Positions 16,216 through 25,472 of a DNA stretch of 64,000 bases are shown in pieces. The DNA comes from Lagierella massiliensis (lineage in GTDB: Bacteria; Bacillota; Clostridia; Tissierellales; Peptoniphilaceae). The stretch covers positions 558,001 to 622,000 of the forward strand of contig NZ_CYUO01000005.1 of NCBI RefSeq assembly GCF_001407835.1, given 5' to 3'. The notes below the pieces were generated by a model. That model was given only the letters and a program-made list of their open reading frames with translations. It did no database searches and had not been told where the DNA came from. The position numbers and the translations under genes are program-made. The stretch's first letter is position 1. Each line of letters opens with the position of its first letter.

Positions 16216-17464
16216 ACCGAACAGCTTAAGTGGAAAGATAAAAGCCATACCATCAAAGACCTATGGTCATAGAATGATAATTCTTTCGGCCCTTTCCAAA
16301 ATACCTTCAAGGATTATTGTAGATGAGTATAATGATGACCTATTGGCAACTCTTAACTGCATAAGAGAACTTGGTGCAGACTACAGTATAGATGGAGAAG
16401 TTTTAGAAATAACTCCAATAAAAAAAGCAAATTCAAAACCATTTTTAAACGCGGGAGAATCTGGATCTACACTTAGATTTATAATTCCAGTAGCAACAGC
16501 TCTATTTGAAAATACAATTATAGATGCGGAAGGTAGTTTAAAAAGTAGACCTATAAAGCCATTACTTGATGGACTAACAAGTGCCGGGGTAAAATTTTCA
16601 GACACAACTCTTCCCATAGAGACCTTTGGGAAATTTACTGGTGGAGAAATAGAACTTCCAGGTCATGTGTCATCACAATTTATTTCGGGAATACTCTTAG
16701 CGGCTTCAATTACACATAAAGATACCAAAATAATTTTGACAAGTAACTTAGAGTCAAAGGCATATGTGGATGTAACCATTGATGTACTTAAAAGCTATGG
16801 AATAGATGTGGAAAAAAACAGCAATGGATTTTTTGTAAAAGGTGGACAGAGTTTAAAGCCACAGGAGGAAGTTATAGTTGAAGGGGACTGGTCAAATGCC
16901 GCCCCATTTCTCGTAGCAGGAGCACTTAATGGCGAAGTCGAAATTACTGGATTAAATAGTGATTCAAATCAGGGAGACAGAGTTATATTAGATATTTTAA
17001 AATCATTTGGAGTAGATATTTTTATTTCTGACACAATTAAAGTTAAATCAAAAGAAAAACATCCTATAAAAATAGATGTGAACGAATGTCCAGACCTCTT
17101 ACCGTTGCTTTCAATACTTGCATGTGGAGCAGTTGGACAGTCAGTATTTACAGGTTGTCACAGACTTAAATTAAAGGAGTCAGATAGACTTAAAAACTCC
17201 ATGGAATTAATAAACCTTTTAGGTGGAGAAGCTTTTATAAAAGATGAAAGTTTGATTGTTAATGGAAGTGGATACCTTTTAGGTGGAAAAGTAAAAAGTT
17301 TTGGTGACCATAGAATGGCTATGGCAGGGACAATAGCATCTTTAATTTCGAAAAATGACATTCAGATAGATGGCTTTACTGCAATAAATAAATCCTATCC
17401 ACGATTTTTTGAAGACTTTAAGTGCCTTGGAGGTGATGTAGTTGAGTTCAATAATTGGAAATAA
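16196..17464 (+). CDS. aroA: 5-enolpyruvylshikimate-3-phosphate synthase
   Basis: Sixth shikimate step, joining PEP to shikimate 3-phosphate. It has 422 residues. Start is TTG at 16196 with AGGAG ten bases upstream, inside the aroB end. The PEP/S3P-binding segment NAGESGSTLRF, SSQFISGILLAA, LKESDRL and GDHRMAMA are in the expected order. The loop reads AGESGSTLRF rather than the class I LGNAGTAMR form, so it groups with class II-like or divergent enzymes that can be less glyphosate-sensitive (family knowledge, not shown here). Confidence 0.94.
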   Translation: MERIIVRPNSLSGKIKAIPSKTYGHRMIILSALSKIPSRIIVDEYNDDLLATLNCIRELGADYSIDGEVLEITPIKKANSKPFLNAGESGSTLRFIIPVATALFENTIIDAEGSLKSRPIKPLLDGLTSAGVKFSDTTLPIETFGKFTGGEIELPGHVSSQFISGILLAASITHKDTKIILTSNLESKAYVDVTIDVLKSYGIDVEKNSNGFFVKGGQSLKPQEEVIVEGDWSNAAPFLVAGALNGEVEITGLNSDSNQGDRVILDILKSFGVDIFISDTIKVKSKEKHPIKIDVNECPDLLPLLSILACGAVGQSVFTGCHRLKLKESDRLKNSMELINLLGGEAFIKDESLIVNGSGYLLGGKVKSFGDHRMAMAGTIASLISKNDIQIDGFTAINKSYPRFFEDFKCLGGDVVEFNNWK

Positions 17465-18551
17465 TTTTAAAATATCTTTATTTGGAGAGTCCCATGGAAA
17501 ATGTGTTGGCGTTGTAATCGATGGAATGCCACCGGGATTTGAAATAGACATGTATAAATTAAAAAGTTTTTTAGACAGAAGGCGACCTGGTCTATCAAAA
17601 TTTGCAACACCAAGAAGTGAAAAGGACAAGCCGATTTTTATGTCTGGTTTAAAAGGTAATGTATCTACGGGATTTCCCCTTTGTGTAATCGTGGAAAATG
17701 AAGATAAAAAAACTTCCGACTACGACAACTTAAAAGAAATTCCAAGACCATCACACTGTGACTACACAGCTCTATTAAAGTATGTTGGATTTGCAGATTT
17801 AAATGGATCGGGACATATGTCTGGAAGACTTACTCTACCAATTTGCATTGCTGGAGGAATTGCAAAGCAGATGCTTGAAAAGAGGAAAATATTTGTCGGA
17901 GCACATCTATATAAAGTTGGAGATGTTAAAGATACACAGTATGATTTTGTAAACTTGGACATAGAGACTTTAAAGAAAACTGACAATAAAAATTTTCCTG
18001 CAATAGATAAAGACAAAAGTGAAAAAATGAAAGAACTTATTGAAAGAGTTAAAGAAGAAAAAGATTCAATTGGTTCCATTATCGAAGTTGGAGTAATTGG
18101 TATGCCAAAGGCAGTGGGTAAACCAATTTTTAATACAGTTGAAGGAAGACTTTCACAAATGGCATTTTCAATCCCAGGTGTAAAAGGTGTTGAGTTTGGT
18201 ATGGGCTTTGACTGTGCAAAGCTAAAGGGTTCAGAACATAATGATAACTATATAATTAAAGATGGAAAGATAAAAACAGAAACAAATAATAACTCTGGAA
18301 TAGTTTCGGGGATTACCAATGGAATGCCAATTGTTTATAGATGTGCTTTTAAACCTACGCCATCAATTGGAAAGATTCAAAACTCAGTCAATCTTCAAAC
18401 TATGAAAGAAGAAAGACTTTTGATTGAAGGACGACATGATCCTTGCATTGGAGTTAGGGCAGTTTCTGTAATGGAAGCTGCAACAAGCCTTGTATTAATA
18501 GATATGATAATGGAGGAAGGACTATGGCAAGAAATAGATTTGGACTTATAG
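17442..18551 (+). CDS. aroC: Chorismate synthase
   Basis: Last common step: FMN-dependent elimination giving chorismate. It has 369 residues. The start is TTG at 17442, with GGAGGTGA five bases upstream, and overlaps aroA by 23 bases. Family signatures include SLFGESHGKCVGVVIDG, the RRRPG segment, GSGHMSGRLT, and the C-terminal EGRHDPCIGVRAVSVMEA. The 3' end overlaps the next gene by 28 bases. The reduced flavin needed would have to come from a reductase or from a bifunctional activity not visible here. Confidence 0.96.
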   Translation: MSSIIGNNFKISLFGESHGKCVGVVIDGMPPGFEIDMYKLKSFLDRRRPGLSKFATPRSEKDKPIFMSGLKGNVSTGFPLCVIVENEDKKTSDYDNLKEIPRPSHCDYTALLKYVGFADLNGSGHMSGRLTLPICIAGGIAKQMLEKRKIFVGAHLYKVGDVKDTQYDFVNLDIETLKKTDNKNFPAIDKDKSEKMKELIERVKEEKDSIGSIIEVGVIGMPKAVGKPIFNTVEGRLSQMAFSIPGVKGVEFGMGFDCAKLKGSEHNDNYIIKDGKIKTETNNNSGIVSGITNGMPIVYRCAFKPTPSIGKIQNSVNLQTMKEERLLIEGRHDPCIGVRAVSVMEAATSLVLIDMIMEEGLWQEIDLDL

Positions 18552-19768
18552 GAAAGACTTTGAAACATAGTTTCTCACCGAAACTTCATAAGTACCTTGG
18601 AGACTATAGCTACGAATTATTTGAACTAAAGCCCGATGAACTTGAAAGTTTTTTTAAAAGGCAAGATTTAAAGGCGATTAATATAACCATGCCATATAAA
18701 GAAGAAGCCATGAAATACTGTAACAAGTTTTCGCAAGAAGCTTTGAGGATGGGCTGTATCAACACAGCTATTTGGGATGGAGAAGATATTGTAGGATATA
18801 ACACCGACTACTATGGCTGCATGGAGATGCTCAAGGAGATTGACTTAGAGATAGAGGGAAGCATTGTTGCCATATTAGGTGATGGTTCAACATCAAAAAC
18901 TGTAAGAGTTGCCCTTGAGGACTTGGGAGCAAAGGAGATTTTAAATATCTCAAGAAGAGGAGAAATTAAATTTGATGACATGGAAAAGTACAACCATGTG
19001 GAAGTTATAGTAAATGCTACCCCGGTGGGAATGTATCCTAACAATTTGGAGTCACTTTTAAATTTAAAAGACTTTCCAAAATTAAAAGCAGTTGCAGATG
19101 TTGTATATAATCCCCTTCGAACAAAACTAATTTTAGATGCCAAAAGACTTGGAATTAGAACTTCAACAGGACTTAAAATGTTGGTGTATCAAGGAATAAA
19201 GGCGAACGAACTATTCTTTGACAGAAAAATTGAACAAGAGGAAGCTAAAAAAATATATAGCTATATCTACAGAGATGTATCAAACATAGTAATAATAGGA
19301 ATGCCTGGGTCTGGAAAAACATCTATTGGTCGTTCATTAGCTAAAAAAATAGATAGAGGATTTGTTGACTTAGATAGAGAGATTGAAAAGATAGATGGAA
19401 TTAGCGTGCAACAAATATTTGAAAATTATGGGGAAGATGGATTTAGAGAGTTTGAAAATGCTGCGTGTATTAAATATGGAAAAGAGACTGGAATTATTAT
19501 TTCAACTGGTGGAGGAGTTGTTTTAGACAAACAAAATTTCAATCCACTTAAGCAAAATGGAATAATTGTTCAAATTGATAGAAAATTAAATAAGCTTGCT
19601 ACTAAGGGACGACCTTTATCAAAGGGAGGCTTTGAGAACTTGGTAAAATTACAAATCGAAAGAACTAAAAAATATCAAGACTTTGCAGACTTTAAAGTTG
19701 TAAATATTTATCACCCTGACTGCGTGGAGGATATAATAAATGAGTTTAATGAAATTACTGGTTGTTAA
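18524..19768 (+). CDS. aroEK: Fused shikimate dehydrogenase - shikimate kinase
   Basis: Bifunctional protein of 414 residues. Residues 1 to about 250 are an AroE-type NADP shikimate dehydrogenase, with SFSPKLHK for substrate, the catalytic lysine in NITMPYKE, the catalytic Asp in YNTDYYG, and a divergent Rossmann loop GDGSTSKT. Residues 255 to the end are an AroK/AroL-type kinase, with P-loop GMPGSGKTS, DLDREIEK, FREFE and STGGGVV. No frame break exists between them. The fusion covers steps four and five. The dehydrogenase half is shorter than stand-alone AroE. The ATG has GGAGGA upstream within aroC. Confidence 0.95.
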   Translation: MARNRFGLIGKTLKHSFSPKLHKYLGDYSYELFELKPDELESFFKRQDLKAINITMPYKEEAMKYCNKFSQEALRMGCINTAIWDGEDIVGYNTDYYGCMEMLKEIDLEIEGSIVAILGDGSTSKTVRVALEDLGAKEILNISRRGEIKFDDMEKYNHVEVIVNATPVGMYPNNLESLLNLKDFPKLKAVADVVYNPLRTKLILDAKRLGIRTSTGLKMLVYQGIKANELFFDRKIEQEEAKKIYSYIYRDVSNIVIIGMPGSGKTSIGRSLAKKIDRGFVDLDREIEKIDGISVQQIFENYGEDGFREFENAACIKYGKETGIIISTGGGVVLDKQNFNPLKQNGIIVQIDRKLNKLATKGRPLSKGGFENLVKLQIERTKKYQDFADFKVVNIYHPDCVEDIINEFNEITGC

Positions 19769-20183
19769 CGGACCAAATATAAATATGCTGGGTGTAAGAG
19801 AACCAGAAGTTTATGGAGACGGAACATATATCGACCTTTGTAATCTCGTGGACAACTATTGTAGAGAAAAAAATATTGAAGTGGAGTTTTTTCAGTCAAA
19901 CTACGAAGGAGAAATTGTAGACATAATTCAAAATGCCTATGGTAGCTTTGATGGAATAATAATTAATCCAGCTGCCTACACCCACACTTCAATAGCAATA
20001 CTTGATTCATTAAAAGCTGTAGGCATACCTACGGTTGAAGTTCATATTTCAGATGTGAGCAAGAGGGAGGACTTTAGACAGGTTTCATATATAAGGCAGT
20101 ACTGCAAAAAATCTATTATTGGATTTGGATTTAAAGGATATTTAATGGCAGTTGACTATTTAGTAGAATTAATAAAAAAATAA
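19740..20183 (+). CDS. aroQ: Type II 3-dehydroquinate dehydratase
   Basis: Third shikimate step, dehydrating 3-dehydroquinate. It has 147 residues, the standard size of dodecameric type II enzymes. NGPNIN near the start, the catalytic tyrosine in the mobile lid (EVYGDGTY), NPAAYTHTS, and EVHISD are present. The start ATG at 19740 has GGAGG nine bases upstream inside the kinase region and overlaps that gene by 29 bases. It is the last gene of the operon, ending at a hairpin terminator. Confidence 0.96.
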   Translation: MSLMKLLVVNGPNINMLGVREPEVYGDGTYIDLCNLVDNYCREKNIEVEFFQSNYEGEIVDIIQNAYGSFDGIIINPAAYTHTSIAILDSLKAVGIPTVEVHISDVSKREDFRQVSYIRQYCKKSIIGFGFKGYLMAVDYLVELIKK

Positions 20184-20210
20184 GGTTCACATCAAGTGAA
20201 CCTTTATTTT
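20182..20210. terminator. Bidirectional terminator, aro operon / lipoprotein
   Basis: AAGGTTCAC, loop ATCAA, GTGAACCTT with T-rich sequence on the plus side and an A-run giving a U tract on the minus side. It ends both the aro operon and the convergent lipoprotein gene. Confidence 0.88.
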
Positions 20211-20751
20211 ATGGTATTTGAATAGGATTACTTTGTCTAAAGTCATCCACAAGACCATCCTTGGTCATGCGAATTTCAGATTTTAAGTCTTGACTTCCTA
20301 TAGTCTTATCATCTTTCGAATATTCTATTGTGTATGAAGCTTCATAGTATTCGAATTCATCGGAAGTTTTTTCTTTTTTTAATTCATTAATATTTATGTC
20401 CTTGAGGGTTATTTCCAAACCTTCTTCGCTATGTGCATTACCTAACCATATTAATGGATTCACACCTGCAAAGTTTTGGTAGCCTGTTTCTGTCATAAGT
20501 GGTTTAAACATATCTTCTAAATACTTATCCAACTCAGTTTTTTCATTTGCATCTTCATCTACACCTTCGCCAAGAGCTTGGTGGTTTGAAGAAGAAAACA
20601 CTTCGCTATTTTCTGGCTCTGGTATGTAAGCTTTTTTTATAAAGTTATCAACCTTATCCACGTTAGAACTGCCTTGACTACAGCTCACAAATAAACTCAA
20701 AGATAAAATCAGAGCCATAATAAAAATGTTTTTCTTAAAATTAGATTTCAT
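20209..20751 (-). CDS. Predicted lipoprotein of unknown function
   Basis: 180 residues. A signal sequence with KKNIF then a long hydrophobic stretch ends in the lipobox LFVSC, so Cys about 24 is the expected lipidation site and the mature protein is anchored outside the membrane. The mature part is acidic and hydrophilic, with a SYTIEYSKDDKT-like beta-rich C-terminal region; no recognised domain. A GGAGG-type site (AAAGGAGG) precedes the ATG. It converges on the aro operon. Function is unknown. Confidence 0.75.
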   Translation of the reverse strand: MKSNFKKNIFIMALILSLSLFVSCSQGSSNVDKVDNFIKKAYIPEPENSEVFSSSNHQALGEGVDEDANEKTELDKYLEDMFKPLMTETGYQNFAGVNPLIWLGNAHSEEGLEITLKDININELKKEKTSDEFEYYEASYTIEYSKDDKTIGSQDLKSEIRMTKDGLVDDFRQSNPIQIP

Positions 20752-20819
20752 AAAATCCTCCTTTAGATACTTATTTATATTTTAGCACAATTCAAAAAAA
20801 AAACAATACAAGGAGGCTA

Positions 20820-21227
20820 TTAGCTCTTTGTAATAAAGTCGTTGCCACAGTTTTTGCAATGTATTTTTATTTTTCCCTTACCTCTTGGAACTTTCATTTC
20901 AGTTTTGCAATTTGGACATTTTAAATATTTATATTCTTTTAAGTTTTTCATTTTATTTTTCTTTTTGCTGAAAAAACCTAAAAATTTTCTTCTAAGCAAA
21001 AGGTAATCTTGGTTTTCTTTAGCCCTTTGAACTTTGTTTCTTGAAAATATAATAAAATTAGAATAAAACACACAGGCAAGTCCAAAAAACAGAATAAAAT
21101 TCCCGAAAATATTTTGTTTAAGGAACATTGATATGATTAATAAGATCATCCCAAGAGTTGATAAAAATCTCGAAAAGTGATTTACTCCATTGCGACCCTG
21201 CATAAACTTATAAAACCAATTTTTCAT
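20820..21227 (-). CDS. Small membrane protein with C-terminal zinc ribbon
   Basis: 135 residues from the ATG at 21227, which has AAAGGAG upstream; an in-frame ATG five codons earlier overlaps that site. Two hydrophobic segments (about residues 22-40 and 44-62) are followed by a basic stretch and a zinc-ribbon-like C-terminus with CPNC and CKNC pairs about 20 residues apart. The layout resembles small membrane zinc-ribbon proteins of Clostridia and Tissierellia that have no assigned role. Its stop lies about 70 bases upstream of the lipoprotein start, so the two may be co-transcribed. Confidence 0.72.
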   Translation of the reverse strand: MKNWFYKFMQGRNGVNHFSRFLSTLGMILLIISMFLKQNIFGNFILFFGLACVFYSNFIIFSRNKVQRAKENQDYLLLRRKFLGFFSKKKNKMKNLKEYKYLKCPNCKTEMKVPRGKGKIKIHCKNCGNDFITKS

Positions 21228-21360
21228 TTTTACTCCTTTCATATATAATTGTATTAATGTTATTATCTCAAGTGGAAGTTAATTATTCCTTAAAATTATT
21301 TTGGGAGGCTTAGCTTAATTAAATAAAGAAAATAATTATGTAATTGAAATAGAGAAAAGT

Positions 21361-21389
21361 TTGACATTTAAATTGGTTTATTGTACAAT
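21361..21389 (+). promoter_or_regulatory. Promoter of rplM-rpsI
   Basis: TTGACA at 21361-21366, 17-base spacer, TACAAT at 21384-21389: near-consensus SigA promoter, as expected for ribosomal-protein genes. It predicts a leader of about 150 bases. Confidence 0.88.
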
Positions 21390-21395
21390 ATCATG

Positions 21396-21540
21396 GTGTT
21401 AAAAAAGACTGTCCCGGTCCTTTTTAACAATATACAAAAATCGCCAGGTGGCCAAGGGTGCGATTCATAAATGCTTGGTGGGAAAATAATCGCTATTTGA
21501 CAGCGATGTCGAAATAGTCAAAATATTGTAAAGAGGAAGG
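21396..21540 (+). promoter_or_regulatory. Structured leader of rplM, L13-type autoregulatory candidate
   Basis: The untranslated region holds a strong hairpin (GTTAAAAAaG with the complementary CTTTTTAAC, 21398-21429). A second helix is built from AATCGCC and GTGCGATT (21438-21466), and a third region repeats CGCTATTTGACAGCG and GAAATAGTC. Low-GC Firmicutes have an L13-binding leader in front of rplM (family knowledge). Position and amount of structure fit, but the match to that family was not tested here. Confidence 0.6.
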
Positions 21541-21548
21541 AAGACAGA

Positions 21549-21980
21549 ATGAAAAGCTATAATGTAAGAGCGAAAGACATACAAAGAAAATGGTATGTTG
21601 TTGACGCTACAGACAAAGTTCTTGGAAGACTTGCAAGTGAAGTTGCAGCTATTCTAAGAGGAAAAAATAAGCCTATATTCACTCCTAATCTTGACACCGG
21701 GGACTATGTAATAGTTATCAATGCGGACAAGGTTAGAGTAACAGGAGACAAGAACAAAAAGAAAATCTATAAGAGACATACAGGATACCCTGGTGGTTTA
21801 AGAACTACTACTTTCGAAGAACTTTTGGAAAGAAAACCAGAAAGAGCAATTGAACTTGCAGTAAAGGGTATGTTACCTAAGAACAGATTAGGTAGAGATA
21901 TGTACAGAAAGCTTAGGGTTTATGCCGGAGAAGATCACGGACATGAAGCTCAACAACCTGAATCTATAGATTTAGCATAG
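21549..21980 (+). CDS. rplM: 50S ribosomal protein L13
   Basis: 143 residues, normal for bacterial L13, an early-assembling large-subunit protein. Typical features are [18 protein letters not shown] at the N-terminus, the [11 protein letters not shown] strand, KRHTGYPGG and the [10 protein letters not shown] signature. GAGGAAGG ribosome site. It is followed after 11 bases by rpsI, the conserved bacterial pair. Confidence 0.97.
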   Translation: MKSYNVRAKDIQRKWYVVDATDKVLGRLASEVAAILRGKNKPIFTPNLDTGDYVIVINADKVRVTGDKNKKKIYKRHTGYPGGLRTTTFEELLERKPERAIELAVKGMLPKNRLGRDMYRKLRVYAGEDHGHEAQQPESIDLA

Positions 21981-21991
21981 GAGGAGAATAG

Positions 21992-22384
21992 ATGGCTGAT
22001 ATACAATATTTAGGAACAGGCAGAAGAAAGACTTCTGTTGCAAGAGTAAGACTTGTTCCTGGAAATGGTAATTTTATTGTAAACAAAAAACCAATTGATG
22101 AATATTTCAATTATGAAACATTAAGGGTTATTGCAAGAGAACCTCTAACATTAACTGAAAACTTAGACTCATATGATGTTTATGTAAATGTTAAGGGTGG
22201 CGGATACACTGGTCAAGCAGGAGCAATTCGTCATGGAGTTTCAAGAGCACTTCTTAAGGTTGATGAAGAATTGAGACCAACTTTAAAGAGGGCTGGATTC
22301 TTAACAAGAGACCCAAGAAAAGTTGAACGTAAAAAATACGGTCAAAAGAAAGCTCGTAAGAGCCCACAATTCTCAAAGAGATAA
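21992..22384 (+). CDS. rpsI: 30S ribosomal protein S9
   Basis: 130 residues. The N-terminal [14 protein letters not shown], the central [14 protein letters not shown] signature and the basic C-terminal tail ending in QFSKR, which reaches the P-site tRNA, identify S9. The ATG has AGGAGGA upstream. Second gene of the rplM-rpsI operon. Confidence 0.97.
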   Translation: MADIQYLGTGRRKTSVARVRLVPGNGNFIVNKKPIDEYFNYETLRVIAREPLTLTENLDSYDVYVNVKGGGYTGQAGAIRHGVSRALLKVDEELRPTLKRAGFLTRDPRKVERKKYGQKKARKSPQFSKR

Positions 22385-22390
22385 TATTTC

Positions 22391-22420
22391 AAGCCTTGGA
22401 CTTATGTCTGAGGCTTTTAT
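22391..22420 (+). terminator. Terminator after rpsI
   Basis: AAGCCT...AGGCTT with partly paired GGAC/GTC inside and TTTTAT following, seven bases past the rpsI stop. The stem is imperfect. Confidence 0.65.
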
Positions 22421-22544
22421 ATTTATGCCATAGAATTTTAAAAAATATTTATAAAATGATACAATAAAATTAGTATCAAAAAAATTTGTTAATTTAGGAG
22501 ATAGAATTTATTTTTTGATTTTTTATTATATTTTGGAGGATTAA

Positions 22545-23930
22545 ATGAAAGCATTGGTTGTTGGTGCAGGAAAGCTTGGTTTCAAACTGGCTTCTGCATT
22601 GGTTGATGAAAATTGTGATGTCACAGTTGTTGATAATGATGAAAAAGTAATTGATAATATTTTAAACACTTTGGATGTACTTACCATAAATGCAAATGCT
22701 CTTGATATTGAAATTTTAGAAGAACTGGATATTTCAACATATGATGTTGTGTTGGCAACTACGACCAATGATGAGGCAAATGTAATTCTTAGTACAATTT
22801 CAAAAAAACTTGGTGCAAAATATGCCATTGCAAGAGTTCGTGATCCTGAGTACAGAATGCACATAGAATTTATAAGTAAGGAATTGAATATCGACAAGAT
22901 AATAAATCCCGACGATGCAACTGCAAAGAATATTGAAAAATATTTATTGAAGCAATATAAACTCTACTCTGACAGTTTTGCAGACGGAAAGATAAAACTT
23001 GTAGAATTTAATATTGGCGTTGATGAAGACTTTGTAGGCAAGAAGGTAATGAATATAGAGGCGTTTAAAAATTTGCTTATAACTGCAGTATCAAGAAAAG
23101 GTGTTGCAATTGTACCAAATGGAAATACTTTGCTTTGTGAAAATGATGTAATACTACTTGGGGGCAAAGCGGAGGATATTGAAAAGTTTGATAGGGATCA
23201 TTCTGGTGTTAAAAAGGCTAAAAGCATCAAGAAAGTGGTAATTATTGGCGCAGGCAAGACGGGGTTTTACCTTGCACAAAATCTTTTGAATGATGGAGTA
23301 GATGTAACTATTGTTGAAATAGACAGACAAAAATGCTATGAAATTAAAGAGAAGCTTCCAAGTGCTCAGATTATAAATGGAGATGGGACAGATTTAAATC
23401 TACTTGAAGAGGAAATGATTAAAACCTTTGATGCATTTGTTGCGACAACGGGAATAGATGAAGCGAATTTACTTATAGCTTTGGTCGTAAAACAATTTGG
23501 TATCTATAAATCAGTTGCCAAAGTATCAAGGACAAATTACGATTCAATACTGGATAGGCTTGAAGTTGATGCAGTATTTAACACATCATATATTGTAGCT
23601 TCTGAGATATTAAAACATCTTAGAGGCGGACATGCAATTTCAGTAAATCTTTTGTTAAATGGTCAAGTAGAAGCTACAGAACTCATCGTGGAGTCTGGAG
23701 TATTGGCTTGTGGAAAAAAATTGAAAGAACTTAATCTACCAGAAGGAATACTTATAGTGGCGGTAATAAAAAACGATAAGATTGTTATACCAAATGGGGA
23801 AACTATTTTGTCCGCTGGAGATAGAGTAGTAGTTTTTAACGCCCATAGCAAACTTTCTGATATGAAAAAATATTTTCACACCGAGAATAGGAGTAAGTCC
23901 ATATTTGAGAAGATTAGATTTATAAAGTAG
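22545..23930 (+). CDS. trkA: TrkA potassium-uptake regulatory NAD-binding protein
   Basis: Cytoplasmic gating subunit of the Trk/Ktr potassium system, 461 residues. It has two tandem RCK units: the first Rossmann fold begins VVGAGKLGFKLA, the second near residue 230 at VIIGAGKTGFYLAQ. Each is followed by a TrkA-C ligand-binding domain, the type that can bind nucleotides such as c-di-AMP in Firmicutes. Full-length two-unit TrkA is typical. GGAGG precedes the ATG, and trkH follows after 8 bases. The 160-base leader shows no c-di-AMP riboswitch that I can recognise. Confidence 0.94.
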   Translation: MKALVVGAGKLGFKLASALVDENCDVTVVDNDEKVIDNILNTLDVLTINANALDIEILEELDISTYDVVLATTTNDEANVILSTISKKLGAKYAIARVRDPEYRMHIEFISKELNIDKIINPDDATAKNIEKYLLKQYKLYSDSFADGKIKLVEFNIGVDEDFVGKKVMNIEAFKNLLITAVSRKGVAIVPNGNTLLCENDVILLGGKAEDIEKFDRDHSGVKKAKSIKKVVIIGAGKTGFYLAQNLLNDGVDVTIVEIDRQKCYEIKEKLPSAQIINGDGTDLNLLEEEMIKTFDAFVATTGIDEANLLIALVVKQFGIYKSVAKVSRTNYDSILDRLEVDAVFNTSYIVASEILKHLRGGHAISVNLLLNGQVEATELIVESGVLACGKKLKELNLPEGILIVAVIKNDKIVIPNGETILSAGDRVVVFNAHSKLSDMKKYFHTENRSKSIFEKIRFIK

Positions 23931-23938
23931 GTAATTCT

Positions 23939-25390
23939 ATGAATAAAAAACTGATAGTTAAAATTTTAGGAATAATACTTTTGATAGAAGCAGCCTTTAT
24001 GCTTCCATCACTTATAATTTCATTTTACATGAAAGACTCATCAAACAAGGGATTTTTAGTTGCAATGTCAATACTTATTGTTTTATTTTTAGCAACTCGC
24101 TTCATAAAGATTAAAGACTATACCCTTGCACCACTTGATGGACTTTTTATTGTTGGATTTTCTTGGATATTGGTTTCAATATTTGGAGCCATACCTTTAT
24201 ATATAAATACAGAACTTGATTTTATTTCTTCATTTTTTGAAATAGTTTCAGGTTTTACTACAACAGGGGCATCGGTTATAGGAAATATAGAATCTTATCC
24301 AAAGTCTGTTGTGTTTTGGAGAAGCATAACTCACTGGATAGGTGGAATGGGAATATTGGTTTTCACTGTTTCAATACTTCCACGCCTTGGAGTAGGTGGT
24401 TTCCAAATATATAAGGCTGAGTCTCCCGGACCTGTTGCTGGAAAGATACAGTCCACAACTGCTCGTTCAGGAAAAATACTTTATAGAATATATTTACTTA
24501 TAACACTTATAATATTTTTGGCTCTCATAGCGACAAAGATGTCTGTTTTTGATGCGGCAATTCATACATTTGGAGTAACTGGTACAGGAGGTTTTTCTTC
24601 TCACAACGACTCTTTAACAAGGTATGGAACTCCAACTATAGTGGTGTTAAGTATTGCTATGTTTATCTGTGCAACTAATTTCAATGTATATTTTTTGATT
24701 TACAAAAGAAAGTTCAAAGAGATATTAAACAATGACGAACTTAAAATGTGGTTTTTATTTATAGGCATAGCAGTTTTAAGTATTGCAATATGTCTATTTA
24801 ATAATGGATATGGAAGTTTTTCTCTCTCACTTAGAGACTCAGCTCTTCAGGTAACATCCGTATCATCAACATCGGGATTTGCCAATACTGATTTTGATCT
24901 ATGGCCAAGTTTTGCAAAGACACTTCTCTTCTTGCTTTACTTTATGGGAGGTTGTGCTGGATCAACAGCAGGTGGGCTAAAAGTTGTTAGAATAACGGTG
25001 CTATATAAGCTCGTTAAAAGAGAGATAAAAAAGACAATTCACCCTAAGGCAGTAGTTCCTATTCGACTTAATGGAAAGAATTTAAGTGAACAGGTAGTAC
25101 TTGGAATTTGTGCTTTTACTGCAGTTTATTTTTTTGTGTTTTGCATTTCAACTGCCATAATAACATTAGACGGACACGACATTAGAACAAGTATGTCAGC
25201 TGTTGCAACATTTCTATCGAATGTAGGTCCTGGATTTTCTAAAGTTGGACCAACGAAAAATTTTGCATTTTTTAGCAGTGGGTATAAACTTTACTTTAGT
25301 TTTTTAATGCTTTTAGGTAGACTCGAATTTTTTACTTTAATAGCACTTATCTCGCCAAGTAATCCAAAAAAAGAATTGATTAAAATATAA
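23939..25390 (+). CDS. trkH: TrkH potassium-uptake channel subunit
   Basis: Membrane pore subunit of the Trk system, 483 residues with about ten membrane segments. The K+ selectivity signatures of the four repeats are visible: GFTTTGASV, GVTGTGGFS, SVSSTSGFAN and the last one near SNVGPGFSKVG. The cytoplasmic loop FMGGCAGSTAGGLK is the conserved activation region of TrkH. It works with the TrkA product upstream; ends at two hairpins in succession. Confidence 0.95.
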   Translation: MNKKLIVKILGIILLIEAAFMLPSLIISFYMKDSSNKGFLVAMSILIVLFLATRFIKIKDYTLAPLDGLFIVGFSWILVSIFGAIPLYINTELDFISSFFEIVSGFTTTGASVIGNIESYPKSVVFWRSITHWIGGMGILVFTVSILPRLGVGGFQIYKAESPGPVAGKIQSTTARSGKILYRIYLLITLIIFLALIATKMSVFDAAIHTFGVTGTGGFSSHNDSLTRYGTPTIVVLSIAMFICATNFNVYFLIYKRKFKEILNNDELKMWFLFIGIAVLSIAICLFNNGYGSFSLSLRDSALQVTSVSSTSGFANTDFDLWPSFAKTLLFLLYFMGGCAGSTAGGLKVVRITVLYKLVKREIKKTIHPKAVVPIRLNGKNLSEQVVLGICAFTAVYFFVFCISTAIITLDGHDIRTSMSAVATFLSNVGPGFSKVGPTKNFAFFSSGYKLYFSFLMLLGRLEFFTLIALISPSNPKKELIKI

Positions 25391-25413
25391 AAAATTGATT
25401 AGAATTAAGAAAT

Positions 25414-25452
25414 AAAACAGTAAATCACATGGGTTTTCTGTTTTATTTTTTT
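25414..25452 (+). terminator. Terminator after trkH
   Basis: AAAACAG ... CTGTTTT with a long loop followed by ATTTTTTT, 24 bases after the trkH stop. Short stem but good U tract. Confidence 0.6.
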
Positions 25453-25472
25453 GAATGAGTTAAAAAGAAAAA

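Noticed and set aside
22385-22544. c-di-AMP riboswitch upstream of trkA
   Set aside because: The leader is short and AT-rich; I could not see the conserved paired elements of the ydaO class. Control could instead act at TrkA protein level.
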